A DNA stretch of 64,000 bases. It comes from Nonomuraea jabiensis (GTDB taxonomy: Bacteria > Actinomycetota > Actinomycetes > Streptosporangiales > Streptosporangiaceae). The position numbers were made by a program, and so were the translations under genes. Every line of letters begins with the position of its first letter. The stretch's first letter is position 1. Below the pieces are notes generated by a model. It ran no database searches. It was given only the letters and a program-made list of their open reading frames with translations, and was not told the origin of the DNA. Of this stretch, positions 1 to 8,932 are shown piece after piece. The stretch is from positions 620,001 to 684,000 of the forward strand of contig NZ_JACHMB010000001.1 in the NCBI RefSeq assembly GCF_014204795.1, written 5' to 3'.

Positions 1-2307
1 ATCGAGTCTCAGGGCAAGCTCGACGACGAGCTGCGCGAGCAGATCATGGCGGCCGAGACCAAGGCCCGGCTCGAGGACATCTATCTGCCGTACAAACCCA
101 AGCGGCGCACCAAGGCGCAGATCGCCCGCGAGCTCGGCCTGGAGCCGCTGGCCGACCAGCTGCTCGCCGACCCGACGCTCGACCCCGCCGCCACGGCCGA
201 GGGCTTCGTCACCGAGGGCGTGGCCGACGCGGGCGCGGCGCTGGAGGGGGCCAGGGCGATCCTGATCGAGCGGTTCGCCGAGGACGCCGACCTGATCGGC
301 GGCCTGCGCGAGCAGCTCTGGAGCCGCGGGCGGCTGGTGTCGAAGGTCCGCGAGGGCAAGGAGGAGGCGGGGGCCAAGTTCTCCGACTACTTCGAGTTCG
401 GCGAGCCGTTCACGAAGCTGCCCTCGCACCGGATCCTGGCGATGTTCAGGGGCGAGAAGGAGGAGGTGCTGTCGGTCACGCTGGAGCCGGACGACAGCCC
501 CGACTACGAGATGCGCATCGCGTCCCGCTTCGGCATCTCCGACCAGGGGCGGCCGGCCGACAAGTGGCTGGGCGAGACCGTGCGCTGGGCCTGGCGCACC
601 CGCATCCTCGTGCACCTCGGCATCGACCTGCGGATGCGGCTGTGGCAGGCGGCCGAGGACGAGGCGGTGCGGGTCTTCGCGGCCAACCTGCGCGACCTGC
701 TGCTCGCCGCCCCCGCCGGGAGCCGGCCGACCATGGGCCTCGACCCCGGTCTGCGTACGGGGGTCAAGGTCGCCGTGGTCGACGCCACCGGCAAGGTCGT
801 CGAGACCGCGACCATCTACCCCCACGAGCCCAAGCGGCAGTGGGACCAGTCGCTGGCCGTTCTGGGTGCGCTCGCCCAGCGCCACGGGGTCGAGCTGATC
901 GCCATCGGCAACGGCACCGCCTCCCGCGAGACCGACAAGCTGGCCGGTGAGCTGGTCAAGCACATGCCGTCGATCACCAAGATCGTCGTCTCGGAGGCCG
1001 GGGCCTCGGTCTACTCCGCCTCGCCGTACGCCTCGCAGGAGCTGCCCGACCTCGACGTGTCCCTGCGCGGCGCGGTCTCCATCGCCCGCCGGCTGCAGGA
1101 CCCGCTGGCCGAGCTGGTCAAGATCGACCCCAAGTCGATCGGCGTCGGCCAGTACCAGCACGACCTGGCCGAGTCCAAGCTCTCCCGCTCGCTCGACGCG
1201 GTGGTCGAAGACTGCGTCAACGCCGTCGGGGTCGACGTCAACACCGCCTCGGCGCCCCTGCTCACGCGCGTGTCCGGCATCGGCTCCACGCTGGCCGAGA
1301 GCATCGTCCGCCACCGCGACTCCAACGGCCCCTTCCGTACGCGCACGGCGCTCAAGGACGTGCCCCGGCTCGGGCCCAAGGCGTTCGAGCAGTGCGCGGG
1401 CTTCCTGCGCATCCGCGGAGGCGACGACCCGCTCGACGTGTCGAGCGTGCACCCGGAGGCCTACCCGGTGGTCCGCCGGATCCTCACCTCGGCCAAGACC
1501 GACCTCAAGTCGCTGATCGGCAACACCGCGGCCCTGCGCTCGATGAAGCCCGAGACCTTCACCGACGAGACGTTCGGCCTGCCGACGGTCACCGACATCC
1601 TGCGCGAGCTGGAGAAGCCGGGCCGCGACCCGCGTCCCGCCTTCAAGACCGCCGTCTTCAAGGAGGGCGTCGAGAAGCTCTCCGACCTGTCCTCGGGCAT
1701 GATCCTGGAGGGCGTGGTCACCAACGTCGCCGCCTTCGGCGCCTTCGTGGACATCGGCGTCCACCAGGACGGCCTGGTCCACGTCTCGGCCATGTCGCGC
1801 ACCTTCGTCAAGGACCCGCGTGACGTGGTCAAGCCCGGCGACATCGTCCGCGTCAAGGTCCTCGACGTCGACATCCCGCGCAAGCGCATCTCCCTGACCC
1901 TGCGCCTGGACGACGAGACCCCCACCCAGTCCTCGGGCGACGGCGGACGCCGCGGCAACAGCCGCAGCGACAGCGGTCGCAGTGACGGCACCCGTGGTGA
2001 CGGCGGTCGTGGCGACGGCAGCCGCGGGACTGGGGGTCGCGGTGACGGCGGTCGACGCGACGGTGCCCGCGGTGAAGGCGGACGCGGCGACGGCGGGCGC
2101 GGCGATGGGAAGGGCAACGGCGGCCAGCGCGACCGCGCCCAGGGCCGCGGCGACGACCAGCGCGGCCGTGGGGACGGCGGCCGTCGCGGCGGGGGCGACC
2201 AGCGCGGTCGCGGAGACGGCCAGCGCGGCGGCCAACGCCGCCAGGACCGCCCGGCCCCCACCGGCGCCATGGCCGAAGCCCTCCGCAAGGCGGGCCTCAC
2301 CGACTAA
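1..2307 (+). CDS. tex: Tex-family transcription accessory protein, 5' end outside window
   Basis: The frame is open from base 1, so the gene is cut by the window edge. About 768 residues are present and roughly the first 80-100 of the family are missing. It begins inside the N-terminal helix-turn-helix part ([20 protein letters not shown]), continues through the YqgF/RuvC-like domain ([16 protein letters not shown]), the helix-hairpin-helix segment ([16 protein letters not shown]) and the S1 RNA-binding domain ([20 protein letters not shown]). Tex proteins bind nucleic acid and influence transcription. The last ~120 residues are an unusually long low-complexity tail of Arg, Gly and Asp after the S1 domain, likely disordered and RNA-binding. 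A strong hairpin follows the stop. Confidence 0.95.
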   Translation: MESQGKLDDELREQIMAAETKARLEDIYLPYKPKRRTKAQIARELGLEPLADQLLADPTLDPAATAEGFVTEGVADAGAALEGARAILIERFAEDADLIGGLREQLWSRGRLVSKVREGKEEAGAKFSDYFEFGEPFTKLPSHRILAMFRGEKEEVLSVTLEPDDSPDYEMRIASRFGISDQGRPADKWLGETVRWAWRTRILVHLGIDLRMRLWQAAEDEAVRVFAANLRDLLLAAPAGSRPTMGLDPGLRTGVKVAVVDATGKVVETATIYPHEPKRQWDQSLAVLGALAQRHGVELIAIGNGTASRETDKLAGELVKHMPSITKIVVSEAGASVYSASPYASQELPDLDVSLRGAVSIARRLQDPLAELVKIDPKSIGVGQYQHDLAESKLSRSLDAVVEDCVNAVGVDVNTASAPLLTRVSGIGSTLAESIVRHRDSNGPFRTRTALKDVPRLGPKAFEQCAGFLRIRGGDDPLDVSSVHPEAYPVVRRILTSAKTDLKSLIGNTAALRSMKPETFTDETFGLPTVTDILRELEKPGRDPRPAFKTAVFKEGVEKLSDLSSGMILEGVVTNVAAFGAFVDIGVHQDGLVHVSAMSRTFVKDPRDVVKPGDIVRVKVLDVDIPRKRISLTLRLDDETPTQSSGDGGRRGNSRSDSGRSDGTRGDGGRGDGSRGTGGRGDGGRRDGARGEGGRGDGGRGDGKGNGGQRDRAQGRGDDQRGRGDGGRRGGGDQRGRGDGQRGGQRRQDRPAPTGAMAEALRKAGLTD

Positions 2308-2699
2308 CCCACCCCAAAACCCCACCGGCCCCTCCGCGGAACCGCTCCGCGCGAGGGGCCACGGCATTCCACCCCACGGCCCTCCCTCCACCACCACCAA
2401 CCCGCCCACCACCGCACGCCTGGCACCGGCTGCGGAGACGCACCCGCACGCGGACCGCTGGAGGCGGCCAATCGCATCCCCCAGTGGGGAGGAGCCGTCG
2501 CTTCTGTCTCCCCGTGCGGACCGCGCCGCCCCGACTCGCGAACCGCCGCTGCGGAACTCCGGCGACCCGCGCCGGAGGAAGCGCCCGCCCCAGACCCAGA
2601 CCGCCCGACGGAGAAGCGCCGCACCCGCACGCGGACCACAGCTGCGCAACTCCGACCACGACGCGCGCTGAGGGCGGGCCGGGGCGATACGGTCAAAGA
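2308..2699. other. Gene-free GC-rich spacer with a direct repeat
   Basis: No convincing gene lies here; open frames on both strands are low-complexity Pro/Arg/Ala and look like by-products of base composition. Apart from the tex terminator, a 17-base direct repeat (GCACCCGCACGCGGACC) occurs at 2440-2456 and 2621-2637, and CTGCGGAACTCC at about 2550 has a near copy near 2641. The arrangement suggests a degenerate short duplication. No function is assigned. Confidence 0.5.
2327..2360 (+). terminator. Terminator hairpin after tex
   Basis: GGCCCCTC (2327-2334) pairs perfectly with GAGGGGCC (2353-2360), with a GC-rich inner loop that can extend the stem. There is no U-run, as is common in actinomycetes. 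It starts 20 bases after the tex stop. Confidence 0.65.
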
Positions 2700-3761
2700 G
2701 TGAGCACGACAGCCTTCACCACAGCGATCGCCCAGGCCCGCGACCTCCTCCGATGGTGCTCGCCGCTGAGGACCGAGTTGTGGGCAGCGCGGCTCGCCGC
2801 CGATCTGGAGCCGGACCAGGTGGATCCCTTCCTGCGGCAACTGTCCGAGGACGGCCGGACGGAGGCGCGGCTCACCCTCGCGGCACTGGCGGCGGTCAAC
2901 CCGGGCGCCGACGCACACCCCGCGCCCGACGCAGGCCCCACATCCGCTGCGGGCCCGGTGTCCGATGCGGGGCCCTCGAGCGAGGCGGGCGCTCAGGCAC
3001 CCGTGGCGGAGAGTGTGTACGTGAGGGCTGCGGGCGGGGTGGTGGACACGCTCCCCGGGTGGGTGCGGCGGATGGGGCGGGTGGTGTGCGAGGGCGGCTG
3101 GTACGGCAAGGCGGATCCGTACGGCGAGCAGGCCCTTGCGGCCCTGTCGTTCCGGTACGAGAACGGCAAGGAGCCGCACCTCCTCGTCGTCGCCATCGAC
3201 CAGGTGAACGGCGGTCTGGCGGTGGACGCGGTCGTCGAGGAGGTGAAGTTCCTCGACGACCTGGGCCTGCGGGCCGAGGAGCCGGCGGCGGTCGCGGGAC
3301 GGGTGCTGGACGCGTTCGAGCTGGGTGACCGGATCATGGGAGCGCTGGTCGCCGACACGCTGCCCGCCGTGCGGCCGGTCGCCCTCTCCAGGGCCCGCGC
3401 GGTGCCCGATCTCGTACGTCCGGCGCCCGACGACACCATCAGCCGGTTCCGCGAGCTGCCGGATCTGCCCGGGGCGCGGGAGGCGTTCGAGAAGCTTGCC
3501 GAGTTCGTGGGAGATCGTCCGCTGTGGTGGAGCCCGGCGCGGGTCACCCAGTTCCTGACGTACTGGTTGCCCAGGGAGGCCATCCTGTCGGAGGCGGGAG
3601 TCGCGGCGATGCCGGAGGTGGTGCGGGCCTGGAGCCGGTTCTGCGGAGCGCATCCCGCGGTGCTCGCCCAGGTCGAGGCGGACGCGCCGCGGCTGCCTGC
3701 CCTCATGGCCGACGAGTCCCTGGCAAGCCTCGGCAAGCGCATCGCCAAGAACCGCCTCTGA
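2700..3761 (+). CDS. Hypothetical protein, 353 aa
   Basis: No family was recognised. The protein has an N-terminal helical part (residues ~1-65), an Ala/Pro/Asp-rich linker (~66-105) and a C-terminal globular part of ~245 residues with motifs such as GGWYGKADPYGEQAL and LLVVAIDQVNGG; there is no signal peptide or membrane segment. GTG at 2700 is chosen because a TANNNT -10 hexamer (TACGGT, 2688-2693) ends six bases before it, which suits a leaderless message, and because upstream in-frame sequence is low complexity. The codon bias is typical of the neighbourhood. It stands alone between the tex terminator and a gene remnant. Confidence 0.75.
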   Translation: MSTTAFTTAIAQARDLLRWCSPLRTELWAARLAADLEPDQVDPFLRQLSEDGRTEARLTLAALAAVNPGADAHPAPDAGPTSAAGPVSDAGPSSEAGAQAPVAESVYVRAAGGVVDTLPGWVRRMGRVVCEGGWYGKADPYGEQALAALSFRYENGKEPHLLVVAIDQVNGGLAVDAVVEEVKFLDDLGLRAEEPAAVAGRVLDAFELGDRIMGALVADTLPAVRPVALSRARAVPDLVRPAPDDTISRFRELPDLPGAREAFEKLAEFVGDRPLWWSPARVTQFLTYWLPREAILSEAGVAAMPEVVRAWSRFCGAHPAVLAQVEADAPRLPALMADESLASLGKRIAKNRL

Positions 3762-3766
3762 CGACG

Positions 3767-4027
3767 GTGTTCCGGCGCCGCGGCTGCCTGCCTTCCCGTC
3801 TACGGCAGACGGTGGAGCTGATCAGCCGGAGCGTCGGGCGCGAGGCCACCTACCGGCAGCTCCCCATCGACGGACTCGGCCCGGAAGCCGAACGCGCCCT
3901 CACGGACGAGCGCGGACTGTGGCGCGCCGACATCGCGGCGCTGCGCGAACGCCACCCCGGCCTCCTGGACTTCCGCACCTGGCTCCGGGACGGCGGCACC
4001 GAGCAGATCCGGGCCCTGCTCACCTGA
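3767..4027 (+). pseudogene. Remnant, possibly C-terminus of an NmrA-like NAD(P)-binding protein
   Basis: This frame encodes about 86 residues ending at 4027. The stretch VELISRSVGREATYRQLPIDG resembles the C-terminal part of NmrA-like/atypical short-chain reductases, where a conserved 'GR.v.y..v' segment is followed by helices, but no nucleotide-binding N-terminus precedes it. It is read as a decayed fragment beside a TetR gene, a common partner of such reductases. It overlaps the TetR gene end by 8 bases. The alternative is a small orphan protein starting at GTG 3767. Confidence 0.4.
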
Positions 4028-4715
4028 GCTGCGCGGAGGCGCTGGACAGCAGCATGTCGAGGGCCGTGGCGTAGGCGCTGTCGTTCATCTCGGCCACCAG
4101 CAGCGGCGCCGTCGCGGCGATGTTCGGGTGTGTACGGGCGGGCAGCCGGGCGTACGTGGCCTGCCACACCTCCTCGTCCGCCTCCCGCGCCGCCCTGGGC
4201 AGGGCCAGCGTGGCGGCGTCGAGGATGGCGAAGGCCAGGCTCTGGTCGATGAACGCGTGATAGATCCGCACCGCGTCACCGTCCGCGAACCCGGCACCGC
4301 GCAGGATGCCGAGGATGGCCTCGTCGCCGGCCACCTCGTTCGGCCGGCCGGTGACCCGGCTGGCGGTCAGCACCGCGGCCTGCGGGTGCGCCAGGTACGC
4401 GTGGTAGATGCGCAGGCCCAGCTCGCGCAGGTCGGCGCGCCAGTCGCCGGCGGGCCGCCAGTCGGCCATCGCGGTGCCGATCAGCTCGTCCGCGATCGCC
4501 CGCACCAGGTCGTCCATGCCGCGGAAATAGCGGTAGACCGTGCTGGCGTCCGCGCCCAGGGCCAGGCCCAGGCGGCGGGCGGACAGCCCCGCCGCCCCGT
4601 GCTCGCGGAGCATCCGGAGAGCGGTCTCCACGATGAGCTGATGGGTGAGGACCTGCCCTTGTTTGGTGGGACGGCGCCGCCTGCGCGCCGCCTCCGGCAC
4701 CACTCGCTTGGCCAC
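4020..4715 (-). CDS. TetR/AcrR family transcriptional regulator
   Basis: A 231-residue protein with a basic N-terminus and a TetR helix-turn-helix (residues ~25-70: IVETALRMLREHGAAGLSARRLGLALGADASTVYRYFRG), then an all-helical ligand-binding domain with a conserved HAFIDQ segment. The GTG start at 4715 is preceded by AAGGGGG at good distance. It is transcribed divergently from the saccharopine-dehydrogenase-like gene at 4818, and a palindrome in the 102-base gap (4733-4753) is the likely operator. It therefore probably represses that gene, the following dehydratase gene and itself in response to an unknown small molecule. Confidence 0.9.
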   Translation of the reverse strand: MAKRVVPEAARRRRRPTKQGQVLTHQLIVETALRMLREHGAAGLSARRLGLALGADASTVYRYFRGMDDLVRAIADELIGTAMADWRPAGDWRADLRELGLRIYHAYLAHPQAAVLTASRVTGRPNEVAGDEAILGILRGAGFADGDAVRIYHAFIDQSLAFAILDAATLALPRAAREADEEVWQATYARLPARTHPNIAATAPLLVAEMNDSAYATALDMLLSSASAQLR

Positions 4716-4732
4716 GAGTACGGCCCCCTTAT

Positions 4733-4753
4733 GCCAACGCCATTGACGTTGAC
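4733..4753. promoter_or_regulatory. Probable TetR operator in divergent promoter
   Basis: GCCAACG (4733-4739), seven bases, then CGTTGAC (4747-4753) form an inverted repeat with one mismatch. It overlaps the first TTGACG (4743-4748), a plausible -35 for the rightward gene with TTGAAT at 4767-4772 as a weak -10. The location between the TetR gene and its divergent neighbour supports operator function. Confidence 0.55.
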
Positions 4754-4817
4754 GAGCCTACCGAAGTTGAATTCTCGACACACCCCCCAAAACAGCACTA
4801 AAAGGGGATTTATCGTC

Positions 4818-6038
4818 ATGCGCATCCTTCTCGTGGGAGCCGGCGGCGTGGGAACCGCCATCACTCGCATCGCCGCCCGCCGCCCGTTCCTCGACCACAT
4901 GGTGGTCGCCGACTACGACCTCCCCCGCGCCAAGGCCGCCGTAGCCGCGCTGGGCGAGCACGCGGACCGGTTCACCCCTGTCAAGATCGACGCGGCCGAC
5001 CGGGCCGCGGTCACCGCGCTGCTGAAAGAGCACCGGTGCGACGTCCTCCTGAACGCCACCGACCCCCGATTCGTGCTGCCGCTGTTCGACGCGGCCCTCG
5101 CGGCCGACGCCGACTACCTCGACATGGCGATGTCGATGTCCAGGCCGCACCCCGACCGCCCGTACGAGGAGGTGGGGGTGAAGCTGGGCGACGACCAGTT
5201 CGCCCGCGCCGCCGAGTGGGCCGCGCGGGACCGGCTGGCGCTGGTCGGCATGGGCGTGGAGCCCGGCCTGGCCGACGTCTTCGCCCGTTACGCCGCCGAC
5301 GAGCTGTTCGACGAGATCGAGGAGATCGGCATCAGGGACGGCGCCAACCTGACCGTCGACGGCTACGAGTTCGCCCCGTCGTTCAACATCTGGACCACCA
5401 TCGAGGAGTGCCTCAACCCGCCGGTCATCTACGAGAAAGACCGCGGCTGGTACACCACCGAGCCGTTCAGCGAGCCCGAGATCTTCGACTTCCCCGACGG
5501 GATCGGCCCCGTGGAGTGCGTCAACGTCGAGCACGAGGAGGTCGTGCTGGTCCCCCGGTGGATCCCGGCGCAGCGGGTCACCTTCAAGTACGGGCTCGGC
5601 GAGGACTTCATCGGCAAGCTCAAGACCCTGCACGCGCTCGGCGTGGACCGCACCGAACCGGTCGCGGTCAGGACCGACGACGGCACCGCCAGGGTGTCGC
5701 CGCGCGACGTGGTGGCCGCCGTGCTGCCCGACCCGGCGGGCCTCGGCGACCGCATGCGGGGCAAGACCTGCGCCGGGACCTGGGTGAAGGGCGTCAAGGA
5801 CGGGCGGCCCCGCGAGGTGTACCTCTACCACGTGGTGGACAACCAGTGGTCGATGCGCGAGTACGGCTCCCAGGCCGTGGTCTGGCAGACCGCCGTGAAC
5901 CCGGTCGTCGCCCTGGAACTGATGGCGAACGGGGTCTGGAAGGGCACGGGCGTGCTGGGGCCCGAGGCGTTCGAGCCGGGCCCGTTCCTGGACCTCCTGG
6001 TGGAGTACGGGTCACCCTGGCGCATGCGCGAACAGTGA
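4818..6038 (+). CDS. Saccharopine dehydrogenase family protein
   Basis: 406 residues. The N-terminus is a Rossmann NAD(P)-binding fold (MRILLVGAGGVGTAITRIAA, GxGGxG at residues 8-13; an acidic residue follows strand 2 in VVADYDLPRAK). The rest matches the saccharopine reductase/carboxynorspermidine dehydrogenase-type C-terminal domain (GMGVEPGLADVFARYAADEL). Such enzymes reversibly join an amino acid to an oxo acid by reductive amination. The substrate here is unknown. ATG 4818 follows an AAAAGGGGA ribosome binding site. It lies 48 bases before an IlvD/Edd dehydratase and divergent from a TetR gene, suggesting a small inducible catabolic or salvage operon. Confidence 0.88.
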   Translation: MRILLVGAGGVGTAITRIAARRPFLDHMVVADYDLPRAKAAVAALGEHADRFTPVKIDAADRAAVTALLKEHRCDVLLNATDPRFVLPLFDAALAADADYLDMAMSMSRPHPDRPYEEVGVKLGDDQFARAAEWAARDRLALVGMGVEPGLADVFARYAADELFDEIEEIGIRDGANLTVDGYEFAPSFNIWTTIEECLNPPVIYEKDRGWYTTEPFSEPEIFDFPDGIGPVECVNVEHEEVVLVPRWIPAQRVTFKYGLGEDFIGKLKTLHALGVDRTEPVAVRTDDGTARVSPRDVVAAVLPDPAGLGDRMRGKTCAGTWVKGVKDGRPREVYLYHVVDNQWSMREYGSQAVVWQTAVNPVVALELMANGVWKGTGVLGPEAFEPGPFLDLLVEYGSPWRMREQ

Positions 6039-6086
6039 GCGCGGGATCATGGAGGCGTAACGACCCGTACGACGAAGGACACCGCC

Positions 6087-7736
6087 TTGAGCATCGCCGA
6101 CGACCCTGACCGCGCACCGGCCCGCTCCCACTTGTACGCCATGGGCTGGTCGGAGGAGGACATGCGCCGCCCGGTGGTCGGCATCGCCTCCACCTGGACC
6201 GGCACGATGCCGTGCAACCTCACCCACCGCGAGCTGGCCGCCCACGTGGCCGAGGGGGTGCGCGCGGCGGGCGGCACGCCGATGGAGTTCAACACCATCG
6301 CGGTCTCCGACAACCTCACGATGCACACCCCCGGCATGCGCACGTCGCTGGTCAGCCGCGAGGTCATCGCCGACTCGATCGAGCTCATGGGCCGCGCGCA
6401 CGGCTTCGACGCGCTGGTGGTCATCGTGGGGTGCGACAAGACCGTACCGGCCGGGATCATGGCGCTCGCCCGCCTGGACGTGCCCGCCGTCGTCCTCTAC
6501 AGCGGCACGATGATGCCCGGCAGGTGGCGCGGGCGCGACGTCACGATCCAAGACATGTGGGAGGCCCTCGGCGAGCGCGCGGTCGGCCGCCTCGACCAGG
6601 AGGAGCTGGACGACCTGGCCAAGCACGCCTGTCCGGGCGCCGGCACCTGCGCCGCCCAGTACACCGCCAACACCATGGGCAGCGTCGCCGACTTCCTCGG
6701 CCTGGCGCCGTTCGGGGTGGGCGACATCCCGGCGGTGGCGGAGGACAAGAACGCCGCGGCCCGGCGCGTCGGCGAGATCGCCATGGAGGCGCTGGCCCGC
6801 GACGCCCGCCCCTCGCGGGTGCTGACCGCGGACGCCCTGCACAACGCGATCGTCTCGGTCGCCGCCATGGGCGGCTCCACCAACGCCGTCCTGCACCTGC
6901 TGGCCATCGCCCGCGAGGCGGGGCTGCCGCTGCGCATCGACGAGATCGGCGAGGTCTGCCGCCGGGTCCCGATCATCACGGGGCTCAAGCCGAGCGGCGG
7001 CGACCACACGGCCCTGGACCTGTGGCGGGCCGGCGGCACCTCGCTGGTGGTGCGCCGCCTGCTGGAGGCCGGGCTGCTGCGCGAGAACGTCACGCTGGTG
7101 GACGGCCGCACGCTCGCGGAGGTCGCGGCCGACGCCGAGGAGACGCCGGGGCAGGAGGTGGTGGCGAGCGTGGCCGAGCCGTTCAAGCCGCGCGGCGCGC
7201 TGGCCATCCTGCGGGGCTCGCTCGCGCCCGACGGCTGCGTGCTCAAGCTGGGCGGCAAGGACGACTTCCGCCACGAGGGCCCGGCCAAGGTGTTCGACTC
7301 GGAGCACGACTGCTACATCGCCATCCAGGAGGGCCACATCGTGCCGGGCGACGTCATCGTCCTGCGTTACGAGGGCCCCGCGGGCGGCCCCGGCATGCAG
7401 GAGATGCTCTCGATCACGGGCCCGCTCGTCGGCCGCGGCCTCGGGTCCTCGGTGGCGCTGGTCACCGACGGGCGCTTCAGCGGGGTCTCGCACGGGCGCG
7501 TGGTCGGGCACGTGGCGCCGGAGGCGTACCACGGCGGGCCGATCGCGCTGGTGCGCGACGGCGACACGGTCGTCATCGACAGCGCGGCGGGGACGATCGA
7601 GCTGGTGGTGCCGGAGGAGGAGCTGGCGCTGCGCCGCGCCTCGTGGAAGCGGCCCGAGAGAGAGGTCGAGCGGGGGGTGCTGACCAAGTACATGGCGACG
7701 GTGGCCTCCGCCTCGGACGGCGCCGTCACGGCCTGA
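6087..7736 (+). CDS. IlvD/Edd family dehydratase
   Basis: 549 residues covering the full length of dihydroxy-acid dehydratase-type enzymes, which dehydrate 2,3-dihydroxy acids or sugar acids with an Fe-S cluster. Cluster cysteines are visible: TGTMPCN (C43), [10 protein letters not shown] (C116) and HACPGAGTC (C188). The active-site serine motif TDGRFSG is near residue 460. The GRW-containing segment and 549-residue length fit the broad sugar-acid/dihydroxy-acid family, so branched-chain amino-acid synthesis is not assured. Start TTG 6087 has GAAGGA upstream; no ATG fits better. It follows the saccharopine-dehydrogenase-like gene and may share its transcript. Confidence 0.88.
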   Translation: MSIADDPDRAPARSHLYAMGWSEEDMRRPVVGIASTWTGTMPCNLTHRELAAHVAEGVRAAGGTPMEFNTIAVSDNLTMHTPGMRTSLVSREVIADSIELMGRAHGFDALVVIVGCDKTVPAGIMALARLDVPAVVLYSGTMMPGRWRGRDVTIQDMWEALGERAVGRLDQEELDDLAKHACPGAGTCAAQYTANTMGSVADFLGLAPFGVGDIPAVAEDKNAAARRVGEIAMEALARDARPSRVLTADALHNAIVSVAAMGGSTNAVLHLLAIAREAGLPLRIDEIGEVCRRVPIITGLKPSGGDHTALDLWRAGGTSLVVRRLLEAGLLRENVTLVDGRTLAEVAADAEETPGQEVVASVAEPFKPRGALAILRGSLAPDGCVLKLGGKDDFRHEGPAKVFDSEHDCYIAIQEGHIVPGDVIVLRYEGPAGGPGMQEMLSITGPLVGRGLGSSVALVTDGRFSGVSHGRVVGHVAPEAYHGGPIALVRDGDTVVIDSAAGTIELVVPEEELALRRASWKRPEREVERGVLTKYMATVASASDGAVTA

Positions 7737-7812
7737 TCCGGGATCGAGCAGGCGGCGCGGGCCGCTATGCTGCGCAGTGACGTACTCGAGCCGCTGTTAG
7801 GAGATTTGCGCG

Positions 7813-7899
7813 ATGTACAAGGAGTTCGCTGTCGAGGCCGTGATGTGGCTCGTTCCGGTCGCGGTGCTGATCGGGGTGGCACTCCTCGTCACCGCGTGA
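7813..7899 (+). CDS. Small single-pass membrane peptide, 28 aa
   Basis: ATG 7813 is preceded at proper spacing by a strong ribosome binding site (AGGAGA at about 7799-7804) and encodes MYKEFAVEAVMWLVPVAVLI followed by GVALLVTA and TGA. The peptide has a short charged N-terminus and one hydrophobic helix that fills the rest. A perfect terminator hairpin begins at the stop codon. Size, ribosome site and terminator argue for a real small protein; no function is known to me. Confidence 0.6.
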   Translation: MYKEFAVEAVMWLVPVAVLIGVALLVTA

Positions 7900-7935
7900 G
7901 CCAGGGGCCAGCCGGGGGTCGGCCCGGCCCCTGGC
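7900..7935. terminator. Bidirectional terminator hairpin
   Basis: GCCAGGGGCC (7900-7909) is the exact complement of GGCCCCTGGC (7926-7935), with a 16-base loop. It sits between the convergent small peptide gene and the secreted protein gene and could stop transcription from both sides. Confidence 0.7.
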
Positions 7936-7941
7936 GGTCGC

Positions 7942-8355
7942 TCAGCGGTAGTACCTGTACGAGACGTACGTGTTGGCGTAGCGGTTGAAGCTGCTGTAGC
8001 CGTCCAGCCAGTTGTTGTAAGACTGAGACAGGGCCCGGGTCCGCACGGTGCAGGCGGCCCACTTGGTCCCGCGCGAGCGGATGGTGCCGACGTAGTCGTA
8101 GCACGTCCCGACGTTCCGGCCGTTGACCCGGAGCCGCGCGTTGAGCTTGACGTTGTAGAGCGTCCTGTACGAGATGTTCCGGACCCGGACCTTGATCTGG
8201 CACGTGTCCTTGCACCGGCCGAAGTAGACCTTGGTGCGGATGAGCTGGGCGCCGGCGGTCGTGGTCTCCGTGGAGGCCGACGCGCCGGCGGGTGCCGCCA
8301 TGAGCGTGGTGGCGGCGGCCGCGACTAACACCGTCCCGGCGAGGCTCTTGATCAT
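7942..8355 (-). CDS. Secreted hypothetical protein, 137 aa
   Basis: A Sec signal peptide is clear (MIKSLAGTVLVAAAATTLMA then APAGASA, cleavage near residue 27). The mature part of ~110 residues has four cysteines (GRCKDTCQI, GTCYD, WAACTV), probably forming two disulphides, and a Tyr/Asn/Arg-rich C-terminus ending SYRYYR. No family was recognised. ATG 8355 follows AGGGGG. The 5' untranslated region can form a hairpin (AGCCGCT/AGCGGCT, about 8381-8406). A palindrome further upstream (8437-8451) may be its operator. Confidence 0.8.
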   Translation of the reverse strand: MIKSLAGTVLVAAAATTLMAAPAGASASTETTTAGAQLIRTKVYFGRCKDTCQIKVRVRNISYRTLYNVKLNARLRVNGRNVGTCYDYVGTIRSRGTKWAACTVRTRALSQSYNNWLDGYSSFNRYANTYVSYRYYR

Positions 8356-8436
8356 TTTGCCCCCTGGTAAAGAGAAGCCGCTCCCCCCTCTTGGCAGCGG
8401 CTCGTGCTTGTCCGACTACTATCAGGAAGCCGACAC

Positions 8437-8451
8437 TACCAACGTTTGGTA
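8437..8451. promoter_or_regulatory. Palindrome upstream of secreted protein gene
   Basis: TACCAACGTTTGGTA is a 6-3-6 inverted repeat 82 bases upstream of the start at 8355, in a locally AT-richer promoter stretch. It looks like a repressor site, but no cognate regulator gene is adjacent. Confidence 0.35.
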
Positions 8452-8513
8452 AAGAAGATCCGATATGAAACGGTTATCCGTTTATGTCGGCCTTATCCCG
8501 CGAGGCCAGGGGG

Positions 8514-8891
8514 CTACTCGGGGAACGCCGGGGGTTCGTTGAGCTCGGCGATGGCCAGCTCGGCCGTGGTGCGGATGTCGAAGAACTTGTCGAGCGCGGT
8601 GATCGCGAACAGGTGCTTGCACCGGCCGTTCAGCCCCGCCAGCAGCAGCCGCCCGCCCGAGGCGGTGACGGCCTTGTGCAGGTAGACCAGCACGGACAGG
8701 CCGGAGGAGTCGCAGACGCTGACCGCCTGCATGTCGATGACGAGCATGGGGGGCTGGGTGAGATCGAGGGCCTTGGTGACACGGTCGCGGACCTCGGCGG
8801 CGGACCCGAAGTCGAAGTCCCCCGTCAGCCGCGCGATGACACAGGGCCCTTGGAGTCCGAGGCTGATCGACAAGGCCTGCTCCGAAGTCAC
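8514..8891 (-). CDS. STAS-domain anti-sigma factor antagonist
   Basis: 125 residues forming one STAS domain. The phosphorylation site is in VSVCDSSGLSVLVYLHK (Ser about 63-64), as in SpoIIAA/RsbV. Such proteins, when unphosphorylated, bind an anti-sigma kinase and release a sigma factor. The partner kinase is not adjacent; the MEDS/HATPase gene at 14727-15659 is a possible but unproven partner. GTG 8891 follows GGAG. Monocistronic by spacing. Confidence 0.88.
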   Translation of the reverse strand: MTSEQALSISLGLQGPCVIARLTGDFDFGSAAEVRDRVTKALDLTQPPMLVIDMQAVSVCDSSGLSVLVYLHKAVTASGGRLLLAGLNGRCKHLFAITALDKFFDIRTTAELAIAELNEPPAFPE

Positions 8892-8932
8892 CCAGCTCCA
8901 CCTACCTGCATTGCTTGACCGATCCGACTACT

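Noticed and set aside
1461..2300. Long minus-strand Pro/Arg/Ser-rich open frame opposite tex
   Set aside because: It mirrors the Arg-Gly-Asp repeat tail of tex and has no start context or domain.
4128..4817. Long N-terminal extension of the saccharopine-dehydrogenase-like protein
   Set aside because: The extension runs antisense through the TetR gene; the Rossmann fold starts precisely at ATG 4818, which has a good ribosome site.
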